Shown piece after piece: positions 53,101 to 61,995 of a stretch of DNA of 64,000 nucleotides. Source of the DNA: CALAGB01 sp963713965. Its GTDB lineage: Bacteria; Chloroflexota; Chloroflexia; Thermomicrobiales; Thermomicrobiaceae. Every line of letters begins with the position of its first letter. The stretch's first letter is position 1. The stretch covers positions 868,001 through 932,000 of the forward strand of contig OY970217.1 of the NCBI GenBank assembly GCA_963713965.1, written 5' to 3'. The notes beneath the pieces are model-generated. The model worked only from the letters and a program-made list of their open reading frames with translations, ran no database searches and was not told the origin of the DNA. A program made the position numbers and the translations under genes.

Positions 53101-54518
53101 GGCCTCTCCTCTCCGATGGCTTGGATGCGTACAAGGTTCACGCTGTCGCGAAATGCTTGACCACGATGAAATTCGTCTCCAAACATGCCGAAGCTGGCGC
53201 ACCCCGGTGACAGGAGGACGACTCCGCCAGGCTCGACCGCTCGACGCGCCTCCTCGACCGCTCGCTCCATCGAGTCGAACGGCCCACGCACGTCCTGAGC
53301 GCCAGCATGAGCCAGCAAGGTCTGCAACTGACCGGTCGCCGCCCCTGCGAGCAACAACACGGTGCGTACCGAAGAAGCGACTGTCGCTGCCATCTCCTCC
53401 AGCGCCACACCTTTTTCCGAACCCCCCGCGATCAAGACGACCGGATGATTACCGAAGCGTTCCAACGCGGCGTAAACGGCCGCGGGCGTCGTGGCTGTGG
53501 TGTCGTTCACGAAGAGAGCGCCGTCGAGTTCCGCCACGATCTCCTGCCGATCCGGCACGCCGCCGGCCATACGCAAGCCATCTCGCACATTGTCAGGACT
53601 CGCACCCGCAAGCAACGCCGCGGCCGATGCGGCCAACGCGTTCATCACGTTGTGACGACCGCGCAGCGCGAGTTCCTTCTCAGGGATGAGCTCAAGGTCC
53701 TCATTGCCGTAACGCCAGAATAGCGTTCCATCCTCGACGAACGCGCCCTGATGTCCTGCGTCTCGATACGAGAACGCGACCGGCATTCCGTTCCCTTCGC
53801 CTCGGTGCTCCCAGACTATTGGATCGTCGGCGTTCACAATGAACCAGTCGGCAACAGACTGGTATCGCGAGATGTTGAGCTTGGCGTCGAGATAGGTCTC
53901 CATTGAGGCGTAGCGATTGAGGTGATCGGGACTGATATTGGTGAAGACGGCAATGTGCGGGCTAAGACCGTGTTCGCCCAGCCCTTCCAGTTGCCAGCTC
54001 GAGAGCTCGATGACGACCGGTGTGTCCTGCTGGATGCGAGGCAGCGCCTCGAGCGCTGAGCGACCCATGTTTCCCGCCAGGACTGCATCGGCGCGATGGC
54101 GGGAGAGGATCTCGGCACACAAGGTCGAGGTCGTCGTCTTCCCCTTGGTCCCGGTGATGCCGATGATCGGCGCTGGGCATGCGCGGAAGAAGAGGGTCAT
54201 CTCCATCTCTATGCTGGCTCCGTGCTCACGGGCAAGTGTCAGCCAGGGAGACTCGACCGGCACTCCCGGATTGCGTACCACCACGTCGGCGTTGACAAAG
54301 TCGTCCGCAACGTGCTCGCCGAGTCGATAACGTATCGGGAGGCCCTGCAAGTCGGACAGCGTCTCCTTGAGGGCATCCTGGTCGCGCAGATCGGTCACGG
54401 TCACGTCGGCGCCCGCGGCGACCAGATAGCGTGTCACGCCGAGACCGCCCTGACGGGTACCAATACCCATGACAAGCGCGCGCTTTCCTTGCAGCCAGTC
54501 AGCCGATCCGTGCGGCAT
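53097..54518 (-). CDS. murD: UDP-N-acetylmuramoylalanine--D-glutamate ligase
   Basis: Adds D-Glu to UDP-MurNAc-L-Ala. 473 residues. ATP loop IGITGTKGKTTTSTLCAEI, ELSSWQLEGL, NISPDHLNRYASMETY and VNDTTATTPAAV are typical MurD motifs. I start at ATG 54518; the frame is open to 54557, overlapping mraY, without similarity. MurE, which would act next, is not in this window. Confidence 0.97.
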   Translation of the reverse strand: MPHGSADWLQGKRALVMGIGTRQGGLGVTRYLVAAGADVTVTDLRDQDALKETLSDLQGLPIRYRLGEHVADDFVNADVVVRNPGVPVESPWLTLAREHGASIEMEMTLFFRACPAPIIGITGTKGKTTTSTLCAEILSRHRADAVLAGNMGRSALEALPRIQQDTPVVIELSSWQLEGLGEHGLSPHIAVFTNISPDHLNRYASMETYLDAKLNISRYQSVADWFIVNADDPIVWEHRGEGNGMPVAFSYRDAGHQGAFVEDGTLFWRYGNEDLELIPEKELALRGRHNVMNALAASAAALLAGASPDNVRDGLRMAGGVPDRQEIVAELDGALFVNDTTATTPAAVYAALERFGNHPVVLIAGGSEKGVALEEMAATVASSVRTVLLLAGAATGQLQTLLAHAGAQDVRGPFDSMERAVEEARRAVEPGGVVLLSPGCASFGMFGDEFHRGQAFRDSVNLVRIQAIGEERP

Positions 54519-54534
54519 CGACAGATTCACCCTC

Positions 54535-55575
54535 TCAAATGAGCGCGAGAGCCACACCCAGGAGGCCCGCCATCATACCGAAGAGCCAAAAGCGCATCGT
54601 AATCTGCGTTTCGGACCAACCGATGAGCTCGAAGTGGTGATGGAGCGGAGTCATGCGAAATATCCGCTTGCCGCCAGTTAGCTTGAAATAGCCAACCTGC
54701 AACATCACAGAGATCGTTTCGGCCATGAAGACCAGCCCCACAACCGGAAGCAACAGCCACTGCCCTGTCATGAATGCGGCCGTGGCCAGTCCCGCACCGA
54801 TGGCCAGCGAACCAGTGTCACCCATGAAGACTTGAGCCGGGTGAGCGTTGTACCAAAGAAAGCCGAGCAACGCACCTGCCATGGTGAAGCAGAATGTGAC
54901 CACCTGGATCTGCCCCTGCAGGAAAGCGATGATTCCGTAGGCAACGAACGCGACCGCCGCCGTTCCACCAGCCAGTGAATCGAGTCCGTCCGTGAGGTTC
55001 ACCGCATTGGCCGATCCGGCGATGACAAGAACCGCAATTGGGATGTAGATGAGACCAATATCGAACTTCCCTGCCCCAGGAACGTAGATACTACGTAGAT
55101 GGAGCGGGAAATACAGGACCAGTGCCGTCGCGAAAGCGAAGAGTAGAAGCCAAGCCATCTTGAACCGCGCAGTCAAACCCGTGCGCGTTCCGCCGACCAG
55201 ATTGAGCCGGTCATCGATACCGCCGAGGATGGCAGTCCCAATCAGCACACCGAGCGGCAAGAGCATCGACAGCCGTCCAGCTAAATTGAAAATGACCGTC
55301 AGAATGATCGCGGTGACGGTGAATATGATGCCACCCATGGTCGGAGTCCCGACCTTGAACTGATGACCTTCTGGGCCATCGACACGGATCTGCTTGCCGA
55401 TGTTATGGGCTTTCAAATACGTAATGAATGGACGCCCCCCCGCGACAGTCATGATGAACGCAACCGACGAGATCGCCAGAGACAACGCGAGGTTGTGTAA
55501 CGGGTCTCGTGTCAATACGCTGTGATCGCGCAGCACGCGTCCGACATGCATCATGAACTCGCTCAAACCATTCAC
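54535..55575 (-). CDS. mraY: Phospho-N-acetylmuramoyl-pentapeptide transferase
   Basis: Forms lipid I from UDP-MurNAc-pentapeptide and undecaprenyl phosphate at the inner membrane. 346 residues, about ten membrane helices. Catalytic motifs are GTPTMGGI, IGGIDDRLNL (the Asp pair), NAVNLTDGLDSLAGG, FMGDTGSLAIG and MTPLHHHFELIG. GTG 55575 or ATG 55554 may be the start. It lies 16 bases before murD but 358 bases after ftsI, so it may have its own promoter. Confidence 0.97.
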   Translation of the reverse strand: MNGLSEFMMHVGRVLRDHSVLTRDPLHNLALSLAISSVAFIMTVAGGRPFITYLKAHNIGKQIRVDGPEGHQFKVGTPTMGGIIFTVTAIILTVIFNLAGRLSMLLPLGVLIGTAILGGIDDRLNLVGGTRTGLTARFKMAWLLLFAFATALVLYFPLHLRSIYVPGAGKFDIGLIYIPIAVLVIAGSANAVNLTDGLDSLAGGTAAVAFVAYGIIAFLQGQIQVVTFCFTMAGALLGFLWYNAHPAQVFMGDTGSLAIGAGLATAAFMTGQWLLLPVVGLVFMAETISVMLQVGYFKLTGGKRIFRMTPLHHHFELIGWSETQITMRFWLFGMMAGLLGVALALI

Positions 55576-55933
55576 CTGCCCGCTACTCGATCACGGGCAA
55601 CAGCTCCCTTATCTCCGAATCGATGCAACCAATGACCTTTCACAGACGCGTCGCCACCCACAGGTGACACAAATTCCCAATCGAAGCATGGCTGGCGTGA
55701 CGACCAAGACGGCGGTCACCGCCGACCCGCACATTCACGTATCAGTGCCACATCAACCTCAAGCATCAACGCGAGAATGAGTCGAACCACCCCGAGGCCG
55801 AACTCCTCTCGCCAGCCAACGCCAGCAACGAATTGTAGCGTTCAGCGCCATCTCACGACGTTCGCGGCTCACACTTATGTCGATTTCCCGCGACGACCGC
55901 CTGTTTCACCATCTGAGTTGAAGCACGTCACCG
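55576..55933. other. Gene-free gap between ftsI and mraY
   Basis: 358 bases where murE and murF stand in many dcw clusters. I see no coding sequence and no recognisable remnant of either gene. A palindrome, CGGCGGT-C-ACCGCCG, lies at 55710-55724. A 5-base hairpin (GCCCG/CGGGC) lies just before the mraY start. A promoter for mraY may be here, but none stands out. Confidence 0.5.
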
Positions 55934-57661
55934 CTAAGGCTGGGACGTGTCTGGCGGCGTAACTGCTTTCGTCGGCGGGATGCCATACAGTAAGAACAGC
56001 TGCTGAAACACCTGCTGAAAGGCGGGGCCGGCCGCGCTCTCACCCCAAGGCGACTTCTGCGGCAAATCGATCTTGACCAGTACAGAAAACTGCGGGTCGC
56101 TGGACGGTCCATACCCGAGTATCGAGCCAATCGTCGCGTTCTCTTCGTAGCCGCCACTCGGCGATGGGATCTGCGCCGTGCCTGACTTCGCCGCAATGTC
56201 GTAACCGGGAACGGAATATTTGATGTACGTCGTGTCCATCACGGTCGTGAGCATCTGCGTGATTGTGTGCGAGGTCTTCTCAGAAATAACGCGGTGAACC
56301 GGTTTGGGGTCGATTGACTTGTTACCGCTCTTGACCTTGATCTCTTTGACTACGTGGGGCGTCATCAGTACCCCACCATTTGCGAGGACAGAGACCGCGT
56401 TCACGAGCTGTATCGGTGTCACGGCCAGTCCCTGACCGAATGCATTCGTGTAGAAATTTGCTTCAGACCAGTCCGCTTGACCGGGAAGCGGGAGGATGCC
56501 GGCCGATTCGCCCTGCAGATCGATACCCGTTGGCTGTCCGATGCCGAATGAGACCAATCCGCGATAGAACCGATCCTCGCCGACCAGTTCAGCCACCCAC
56601 ATCGCTCCGAGGTTGCTCGAGTGTTGCAGCACCTCGGTCATCGTTTCTGGTCCAAAGTCGACGTCAAGCGCGTTATGTACTTCGGCGCCGCCTGGAAGGA
56701 TCTTGTAGGAACCGCCGTCGTGAACGGTGTTGGGCGAGACCATCCCAGTCTCGAGGCCAATCGACATGACGACCGACTTGAAAGTCGATCCGGGCTCATA
56801 GGTGTCGCTGATGGCGGAGTTCTCGAACAGACTGGCATCGGTAACCGTGTCGAAGTTATTGGGATTGAAGGACGGACGGTTAGCCATTCCCAGGATCTCG
56901 CCGGTCTTCGGGTTCTGAACCACGATGGTTCCACCGGCTGCTTGCTGCGCCGCGATGGCCTGGTCGAGCGCTTTCTCGATTATCCACTGTATCGACGCAT
57001 CGATTGTGAGCGTCAGGTCGGCGCCGTCGATTGGCGGATCCCAGGCACTCTTGGCCAACGCGATGACGTGTCCGGAACCGTCACGCTCACCGATGAGCTT
57101 ACCCGGCGTTCCGGCGATGGTCTGGTCGTACTCACCCTCGACCCCGTACGAGCCAACGTAATCGTAGTTGACGAAACCGAGGACCTGTGAGGCGAAATCC
57201 GCCATGGGATAGATGCGACGAGGTTCCGACTGCAGCACGATTCCGGGGATATTGAGGCTGTTGATCTTCTGTGAGGCATCGTCGCTAAGTCGTCGCTTGA
57301 GGACGACCCACTCTTTGCCGGGTTGCGTGATGGCAGAGTAGATGGAGTCCGACGAGCGACCGATCAACGGCGCAAGGAGACTGGCAGTCTTCGTGGGGTC
57401 ATCAAGCTGATTGACGATCACGGAGATCGTGTCGGCGGGGACATTCGTAGCCAGCTCGATGCCGCGCGCATCGAAGATGTTGCCGCGGTTCGCTGGCACC
57501 ACGGTGTCCTGAAAGCGAAACGCGACCGCCTGCTCACTCAACGACTGGCTCTTGACCACCTGGAACGAAAAGATGCGATAGCCGATCGCCAGGCAAAACA
57601 TCAGGAACCCTGCGAAGAGAGACAAGATGCGGCGTCGCGGAATGCGATAGTCCATCATCAC
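55934..57661 (-). CDS. ftsI: Class B penicillin-binding protein (FtsI/PBP2-type transpeptidase)
   Basis: Septal peptidoglycan transpeptidase, 575 residues. One N-terminal membrane helix (about 12-31), dimerisation/pedestal domain with RGNIFDARGIELA, then the transpeptidase domain. The SxxK motif is Ser292-Thr-Phe-Lys295 (YEPGSTFKS), SxN is HSSNLG, and KTG is represented by AKSGTAQ. A GTG start overlaps the ftsL stop as GTGA, with two ATG codons just after. A Pro/Thr tail ends the protein. Expected partner of the FtsW encoded in the same cluster. Confidence 0.95.
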   Translation of the reverse strand: MMMDYRIPRRRILSLFAGFLMFCLAIGYRIFSFQVVKSQSLSEQAVAFRFQDTVVPANRGNIFDARGIELATNVPADTISVIVNQLDDPTKTASLLAPLIGRSSDSIYSAITQPGKEWVVLKRRLSDDASQKINSLNIPGIVLQSEPRRIYPMADFASQVLGFVNYDYVGSYGVEGEYDQTIAGTPGKLIGERDGSGHVIALAKSAWDPPIDGADLTLTIDASIQWIIEKALDQAIAAQQAAGGTIVVQNPKTGEILGMANRPSFNPNNFDTVTDASLFENSAISDTYEPGSTFKSVVMSIGLETGMVSPNTVHDGGSYKILPGGAEVHNALDVDFGPETMTEVLQHSSNLGAMWVAELVGEDRFYRGLVSFGIGQPTGIDLQGESAGILPLPGQADWSEANFYTNAFGQGLAVTPIQLVNAVSVLANGGVLMTPHVVKEIKVKSGNKSIDPKPVHRVISEKTSHTITQMLTTVMDTTYIKYSVPGYDIAAKSGTAQIPSPSGGYEENATIGSILGYGPSSDPQFSVLVKIDLPQKSPWGESAAGPAFQQVFQQLFLLYGIPPTKAVTPPDTSQP

Positions 57662-58257
57662 GGCACCGTGCCCGCGGTGCTTTGCGGAGTAGCCTCGCCA
57701 CCGACCGCTGGAGTAGCCTCAGGAGTCGCGTCCACGGAGCTTGACGTGTCCGGATCGGTCGATGACTTCAGATCTTCCTTCAAACTGGCGCTGCTTTCGC
57801 CCGTGATCGCCGCCATCACCCGGTCCAGCAGCGACGGATGAGGTTGAGCAGCGGGCGGAATCGCCGGTAGATTGTCATTTACCGGTCGCTGCACCTGCAG
57901 GAATTGGTAGTTCGTCAGCGGCGTCATTCCGAGCTGCTGCGTTGCGACTTGGCTGACTTTGTCAAGTGACTGGTCGCTCGCGACCTGATATCCGAGCTTG
58001 GAGTTCTCGAGAGACAGCGCGTAATACTCATCCTGCAAATTACTGAATTTGTAGCCGAGCCCAGCCACCTTCGCGGTCTGCATGAGATAGAGGATGCCGA
58101 TCACCGTCAGCGCCACTGCGGCGATAATGACCATTGCCACCCCGTTGAGCGCGATGTATTGACCTTGCTGGCGCCGTCGCACTGATGCGACCGGTCGCTC
58201 CGGCACGACCTCGGCGACGACCATCTCTGGACGACGTGTCTTGGTACCAGTGGTCAT
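57658..58257 (-). CDS. ftsL: FtsL-like membrane coiled-coil protein
   Basis: 199 residues from ATG 58257, which overlaps the rsmH stop as ATGA. A basic cytoplasmic tail (about 1-35) precedes one membrane helix (about 38-60, VAMVIIAAVALTVIGILYL), a short coiled coil (YKFSNLQDEYYALSLENSKL), and then a long Ser/Thr/Pro/Ala-rich outer tail of about 80 residues. Position between rsmH and ftsI is diagnostic for FtsL; sequence identity to model FtsL proteins is not visible. The low-complexity tail is longer than in typical FtsL (about 120 residues). Confidence 0.75.
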   Translation of the reverse strand: MTTGTKTRRPEMVVAEVVPERPVASVRRRQQGQYIALNGVAMVIIAAVALTVIGILYLMQTAKVAGLGYKFSNLQDEYYALSLENSKLGYQVASDQSLDKVSQVATQQLGMTPLTNYQFLQVQRPVNDNLPAIPPAAQPHPSLLDRVMAAITGESSASLKEDLKSSTDPDTSSSVDATPEATPAVGGEATPQSTAGTVP

Positions 58258-59240
58258 GGCAGTCGCTCCGCAACACGGAGCCGGGCGCTTCTGCTGCGCG
58301 GGTTGGCGCGCTCTTCCTCCGGAGATGGCTTGACCGCTCTTCGCGTAACGAGACTGAGTCGAGCCTTGTGTCCACAAACGCAGACCGGAGTCTCTGGTGG
58401 GCAGATGCAGTCCGTCGATTCGAGGCGCAACAGCGTCTTGACGATGCGGTCTTCCAGCGAGTGGAAGGAGATCACCGCGAGTCTTCCGCCTACAGCAAGC
58501 AGTTCGATCGCTCCATTCAGACCGGCACGAAGAGAATCAAGCTCGCCATTGACGGCGATGCGGAGAGCCTGGAACGTGCGTGTGGCCGGGTGGATCGCCT
58601 TTCCTCGCCGGCCTCCCAGGGAAGTCTCAACAATGCGAGCCAGCTGGTCGGTCGTGGTGATCGGCTCTCGCTCTCGCTCGCGAACTACGGCGCGTGCAAT
58701 AGCGCGGGACCGGGTCTCTTCGCCGTACTCGTAGATCACGGCGGCGAGATCTTCGCTCGACCAATTGTTGACGATGTCGGCGGCGTTGATGCCGGACGTG
58801 GTATCGAAGCGCATATCGAGCGGCCCAGGGCGCTGAAACGAAAAACCGCGCTCTCCGTGGTTCAGCTGAAAGGATGAGAGGCCCAGGTCCATCAGCACGC
58901 CGTCCAGGTGTTCGAAGCCATTCGACTCCGCCAGTTCACGAATGTCGCGAAAGTTCCCGTGGGCCACTTTGAGCCGTCCACCGTACATTGCCGCCAGGTC
59001 ACGAGCTCGCCCGAACGCCTCAGGATCGGCATCGAGCGCCAGTAAGCGACCATCAGGAATCGAGCGCTCGAGAATGGCCCGAGCGTGCCCGCCTCCGCCG
59101 AAGGTCGCATCGACATACATGCCACCCGACCTGGGCGCAAGGAGATCCAGGACTTCATGAAGAAGTACCGGTATATGCTCGGTGCGTGACTCAGAGTCAC
59201 GCGGAATTGGCGTGAATTCTTCGCAAGGATCAACCGCCAC
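58254..59240 (-). CDS. rsmH: 16S rRNA (cytosine(1402)-N(4))-methyltransferase
   Basis: Methylates N4 of C1402 in 16S rRNA (MraW). 328 residues. HIPVLLHEVLDLL, the SAM loop YVDATFGGGGHARAIL, DGVLMDLGLSSFQLNHGERGFSF, and VISFHSLEDRIVK are all diagnostic. GTG start 59240 has AGGAA 7 bases upstream. It lies 21 bases after mraZ, as in most dcw clusters. Confidence 0.98.
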   Translation of the reverse strand: MAVDPCEEFTPIPRDSESRTEHIPVLLHEVLDLLAPRSGGMYVDATFGGGGHARAILERSIPDGRLLALDADPEAFGRARDLAAMYGGRLKVAHGNFRDIRELAESNGFEHLDGVLMDLGLSSFQLNHGERGFSFQRPGPLDMRFDTTSGINAADIVNNWSSEDLAAVIYEYGEETRSRAIARAVVREREREPITTTDQLARIVETSLGGRRGKAIHPATRTFQALRIAVNGELDSLRAGLNGAIELLAVGGRLAVISFHSLEDRIVKTLLRLESTDCICPPETPVCVCGHKARLSLVTRRAVKPSPEEERANPRSRSARLRVAERLP

Positions 59241-59261
59241 GCGGATTCCTGACTCTCCGTT

Positions 59262-59690
59262 TTAGATCAATGATGCAAGACGTTGCGCGATGGAGGAGCC
59301 CTCTTGCTCCATCATTTCGGATTGAGATGCCCAAGAAGTCGGACTCCAGAGCTCGACGTAGGTATGCATGCCGACGACCAAGACTTCACCTTCCAGGCCA
59401 GCGTACTGACGTAAATCCGGTGGAATGCGAATGCGACCTTGGCGGTCGAACTCAACGTTGGCCGCCTCGGCGAAAACCATTCTTCGGAACGCGCGAGCAT
59501 CCGGGTCGCTGATCGAGAGTCTGGAGACTCTCTCCGCCAATGGGTTCCAGGCGCTCATCGGATACAGGGAGAGGCAACGATCGATTCCACGGGTGATGAC
59601 CGCGTCCGTGCCAATGAGGTCACGAAAGCGTGCCGGGACCGCAACCCTGCCTTTGTCATCCAGGCTGTGGCTGAATCTCCCGAGAAACAC
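59262..59690 (-). CDS. mraZ: Transcriptional regulator MraZ
   Basis: 142-residue AbrB-fold DNA-binding protein with two SpoVT-like repeats. From GTG 59690 it reads VFLGRFSHSLDDKGRVAVPARFR, the family N-terminus; the second repeat has NVEFDRQGRIRIPPDLRQYAGL. An ATG 12 codons upstream (59726) is open but would give an N-terminus longer than usual. It heads the dcw operon and should bind the GTGGGG repeats in front of it to control its own transcript. Confidence 0.95.
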   Translation of the reverse strand: MFLGRFSHSLDDKGRVAVPARFRDLIGTDAVITRGIDRCLSLYPMSAWNPLAERVSRLSISDPDARAFRRMVFAEAANVEFDRQGRIRIPPDLRQYAGLEGEVLVVGMHTYVELWSPTSWASQSEMMEQEGSSIAQRLASLI

Positions 59691-59815
59691 CGCACCGCTC
59701 TCTTCGGTCTGCCTCGCCGCGCCCAAATGGGCGGAAAGACGTCTTCAAATTGAATGAGCGCTTCGACGATGAGGCACCCGACCGGTCCGTCGTTCCCCAC
59801 TTCACCGGCGGAAGC

Positions 59816-59839
59816 GGGCCGTTTGTCCACAAACGGCCC
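59816..59839. repeat. Perfect palindrome in the mraZ leader
   Basis: Arms GGGCCGTTTG (59816-59825) and CAAACGGCCC (59830-59839) with centre TCCA. It overlaps the first MraZ box by three bases and would form a stable hairpin in the 5' untranslated region of the dcw transcript. There is no T run after it, so it is not a simple terminator. Confidence 0.6.
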
Positions 59840-59862
59840 CACTTATCCCCACTCAGCCCCAC
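59837..59862 (-). promoter_or_regulatory. Three MraZ boxes with 10-base period
   Basis: GTGGGG occurs on the minus strand at 59862-59857, 59852-59847 and 59842-59837, exactly 10 bases apart. MraZ proteins bind three or four GTGGG-type direct repeats at this spacing upstream of mraZ. Here the repeats lie just downstream of the promoter. Confidence 0.85.
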
Positions 59863-59864
59863 CG

Positions 59865-59873
59865 TTATCCACA
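59865..59873 (+). promoter_or_regulatory. Perfect DnaA-box sequence beside the mraZ promoter
   Basis: TTATCCACA, the strong consensus DnaA box, between the third MraZ box and the -10 hexamer of mraZ and sharing one base with the latter. A weaker variant TTGTCCACA lies at 59823-59831 inside the palindrome. Two sites are too few for an origin; a regulatory role is possible. Confidence 0.45.
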
Positions 59874-59900
59874 TTATACATACGTACACCCCAATCGCAA
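59873..59900 (-). promoter_or_regulatory. Promoter of the mraZ/dcw operon
   Basis: TTGCGA at 59900-59895, 16-base spacer, TATAAT at 59878-59873 on the minus strand. Start near 59866, so the MraZ boxes and palindrome fall in the transcribed leader. Confidence 0.7.
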
Positions 59901-60097
59901 CGTCGTTATGTAACAAGAACGTGCGTTCGTTCGCACCCTTTGAACGGTGGATGAGTTGATTTTGGCGATTGGTACAACAAAACGGATTCGATCGAGTCGA
60001 GTCTCCGTTGAGGGAAATGAGGGCGCGTTAAAGGTGGGGGAAGTGGGGAGCCTAGAATCCGCTTGGCTCTATCTTGGCGGACCCGTTTCGTCGCGAT

Positions 60098-60167
60098 CCG
60101 CAACTCTCTCGCTCGCCGCAGAGTTAGGCGGCGCATGTATCGCCCGTAAAACGAGCGAGAGTTGCGG
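60098..60167. repeat. Long imperfect inverted repeat downstream of accC
   Basis: The left arm (60098-60115) and right arm (60152-60167) pair over 16 bases, with a 2-base bulge in the left arm (right arm CGAGCGAGAGTTGCGG). The 36-base loop holds a small nested hairpin (CGCC...GGCG). Could be the end of the accC transcript; there is no clear T run. Confidence 0.4.
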
Positions 60168-60216
60168 CGGGCCTTCGCCAACAGCGGATGGATTGGGAAC
60201 GGCGGCGCGGCTGTTG

Positions 60217-61995
60217 CTACTCGGACACCGGATCGATCACGGCCAGGACGGCTCCTGTCTTGACCGTTTGCCCCTCTGCGACGTTGAGGTGGCTCACCAC
60301 GCCGTCTTGGGGAGCGGTGATCTCATTCTCCATCTTCATGGCCTCGACCACGCAGATCAGTTCGCCCGACTTCACCTGCGCGCCATTCTGGACCGCCACT
60401 CGCAGCACCGTCCCCTGGATGGGACAGACGATGCTCCCACGTCCAGCTGCGGCCGCTCCGCCACTTCGGTTTCCCGAAAGCCGAGGAGCGCGACGAGCTG
60501 ACTCGGTCGATTCACCGTGCAGCACCACGTCAAAGCGCTTTCCGGATACCTCAACCACGAATCGTTCGGTGGTCAGTCCATTCGGTGAGCCGGTCGCCTC
60601 AGAAGGTGTGGAAGGACTGTCGACCACGTTCAGCAGTTCCGGATGACGATCGAGCAGGCGCGTGTCGTAATCGCCGGTGGCAAATGCCGGATGGTTCAGC
60701 ACGCCGAGGTGGAACGGAATCGTCGTGGGAACCCCACCAACCTCGAAGTCGTTGAGTGCCCTGCGCATACGTCGCAGCGACTCGTCCCGATCGCGGCCCC
60801 AGGTGATGAGCTTGGCCACCAGCGAGTCATACTGAGGCAGAATGGTGTAGCCCGGCACAGCAGCGCTATCAACACGCACGCCCATTCCGACTGGCGGCTG
60901 GTACTCGGTTACGGTACCCGGCGCCGGCGCGAAGCCGCGCGCCGGATCCTCCGCGTTGATGCGACACTCGATTGCATGACCACGAAAGTCGATGTTGGGT
61001 CCAAAGGAGAGGGGCGCTCCGGCCGCCACACGAATTTGCTCCGCCACCAGATCCAGCCCCGAGATGAGCTCGGTGACCGGATGCTCCACTTGAATGCGCG
61101 TGTTCATTTCGAGAAAGTAGAACTCGCCGTCCTGGAAGAGGAACTCGACTGTACCAGCACCGAGGTAATCGACCTCACGCGCAAGCTTTATGGCCGTCTC
61201 CTGCATCTGATCGCGAATGGGCTGGTCAATCGCCGGGGACGGACTCTCTTCGATCAGCTTCTGGTGCCGCCGTTGTACAGAACAATCGCGCTCGCCAATG
61301 GCGACACAGTTCCCGTGACGATCCGCGAAGATCTGAATCTCGATGTGCCGCGGATGGTCCAGATAGCGTTCCACGTAGACTCGGCCATCGGAAAAGTAGC
61401 GTTCAGCTTCGCCGGATGCCCCACGATGCGCATCGACAACCTCGCTGGCCGACCATGCCACGCGAAATCCACGCCCTCCGCCCCCCGCGGCAGCCTTGAT
61501 GGCGATGGGGAAGCCGTGTTGCTCGCCAAATGCTTTCGCTCCGGAAACGTCGACCGGGCCGTCGCTGCCCGGAACGAGGGGGGCTCCAGCGGATAGCGCC
61601 ACCTTGCGTGCGGCGACTTTGTCTCCCATGGCGGCGATCGAACTGGGTGACGGGCCAATGAAGACCAGTCCGGCTTCGGTGCAAGCCGAGGAGAACTCAG
61701 GATTCTCGGCCAGGAATCCATACCCAGGGTGTATCGCCTCGGCGCCCGCGCGCTTTGCGACGTCGATCAACGCCGAGATGTCCAGATATGGCAGCGCGCG
61801 CTCGGAAGGGATTCTGAACGCTTCGCCCGCGTAGCGCACGTGTGGTGCGGTCAACTCTCCTTCGCCGTAGACGGCGACACTGGTGACGCCGATCTCATGA
61901 CACGCGCGCATGATACGCATCGCGATCTCGCCACGATTGGCGACTAGCACCTTCGCAAACATGTTCGCAAGGTCAGTCAACGGATCCCCCATCAT
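60217..61995 (-). CDS. accC: Acyl-CoA carboxylase alpha subunit (biotin carboxylase-BCCP)
   Basis: 592 residues: a biotin carboxylase with ATP-grasp domain (about 12-460) and a C-terminal biotin carrier (about 520-592). VANRGEIAMRIMRA opens the BC domain, KAAAGGGGRGFR is the ATP loop, and the biotin lysine is in EAMKMENEI. It carboxylates biotin for transfer to acyl-CoA by the beta subunit. ATG 61995 overlaps the stop of the small preceding gene as ATGA; a family-like start at ATG 61962 (MFAKVLVANRG) is an alternative. Substrate likely acetyl-CoA and/or propionyl-CoA. Confidence 0.94.
   Translation of the reverse strand: MMGDPLTDLANMFAKVLVANRGEIAMRIMRACHEIGVTSVAVYGEGELTAPHVRYAGEAFRIPSERALPYLDISALIDVAKRAGAEAIHPGYGFLAENPEFSSACTEAGLVFIGPSPSSIAAMGDKVAARKVALSAGAPLVPGSDGPVDVSGAKAFGEQHGFPIAIKAAAGGGGRGFRVAWSASEVVDAHRGASGEAERYFSDGRVYVERYLDHPRHIEIQIFADRHGNCVAIGERDCSVQRRHQKLIEESPSPAIDQPIRDQMQETAIKLAREVDYLGAGTVEFLFQDGEFYFLEMNTRIQVEHPVTELISGLDLVAEQIRVAAGAPLSFGPNIDFRGHAIECRINAEDPARGFAPAPGTVTEYQPPVGMGVRVDSAAVPGYTILPQYDSLVAKLITWGRDRDESLRRMRRALNDFEVGGVPTTIPFHLGVLNHPAFATGDYDTRLLDRHPELLNVVDSPSTPSEATGSPNGLTTERFVVEVSGKRFDVVLHGESTESARRAPRLSGNRSGGAAAAGRGSIVCPIQGTVLRVAVQNGAQVKSGELICVVEAMKMENEITAPQDGVVSHLNVAEGQTVKTGAVLAVIDPVSE

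Larger units (their letters stand above)
59691..60216. other. Regulatory interval upstream of mraZ
   Basis: No gene is called in these 526 bases. They hold the mraZ promoter, three MraZ boxes, a perfect DnaA-box sequence and a 10-base-arm palindrome (59816-59878), and a long imperfect inverted repeat near the 3' end of accC (60098-60167). A basic minus-strand open frame from 60181 has only a TTG start and no family match. Confidence 0.6.

Noticed and set aside
59823..59873. Replication origin suggested by DnaA-box sequences
   Set aside because: Only one perfect and one weak box, no AT-rich unwinding element, no dnaA/dnaN nearby; kept only as a possible regulatory site.
59906..60181. Very basic 91-codon minus-strand frame, superficially like a small ribosomal protein
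   Set aside because: TTG start without ribosome site, runs through an inverted repeat and into the mraZ promoter, and does not match L34 or any ribosomal protein.
60643..61596. 317-codon plus-strand open frame antisense to accC
   Set aside because: Shadow of the biotin carboxylase gene, no start context or family match.
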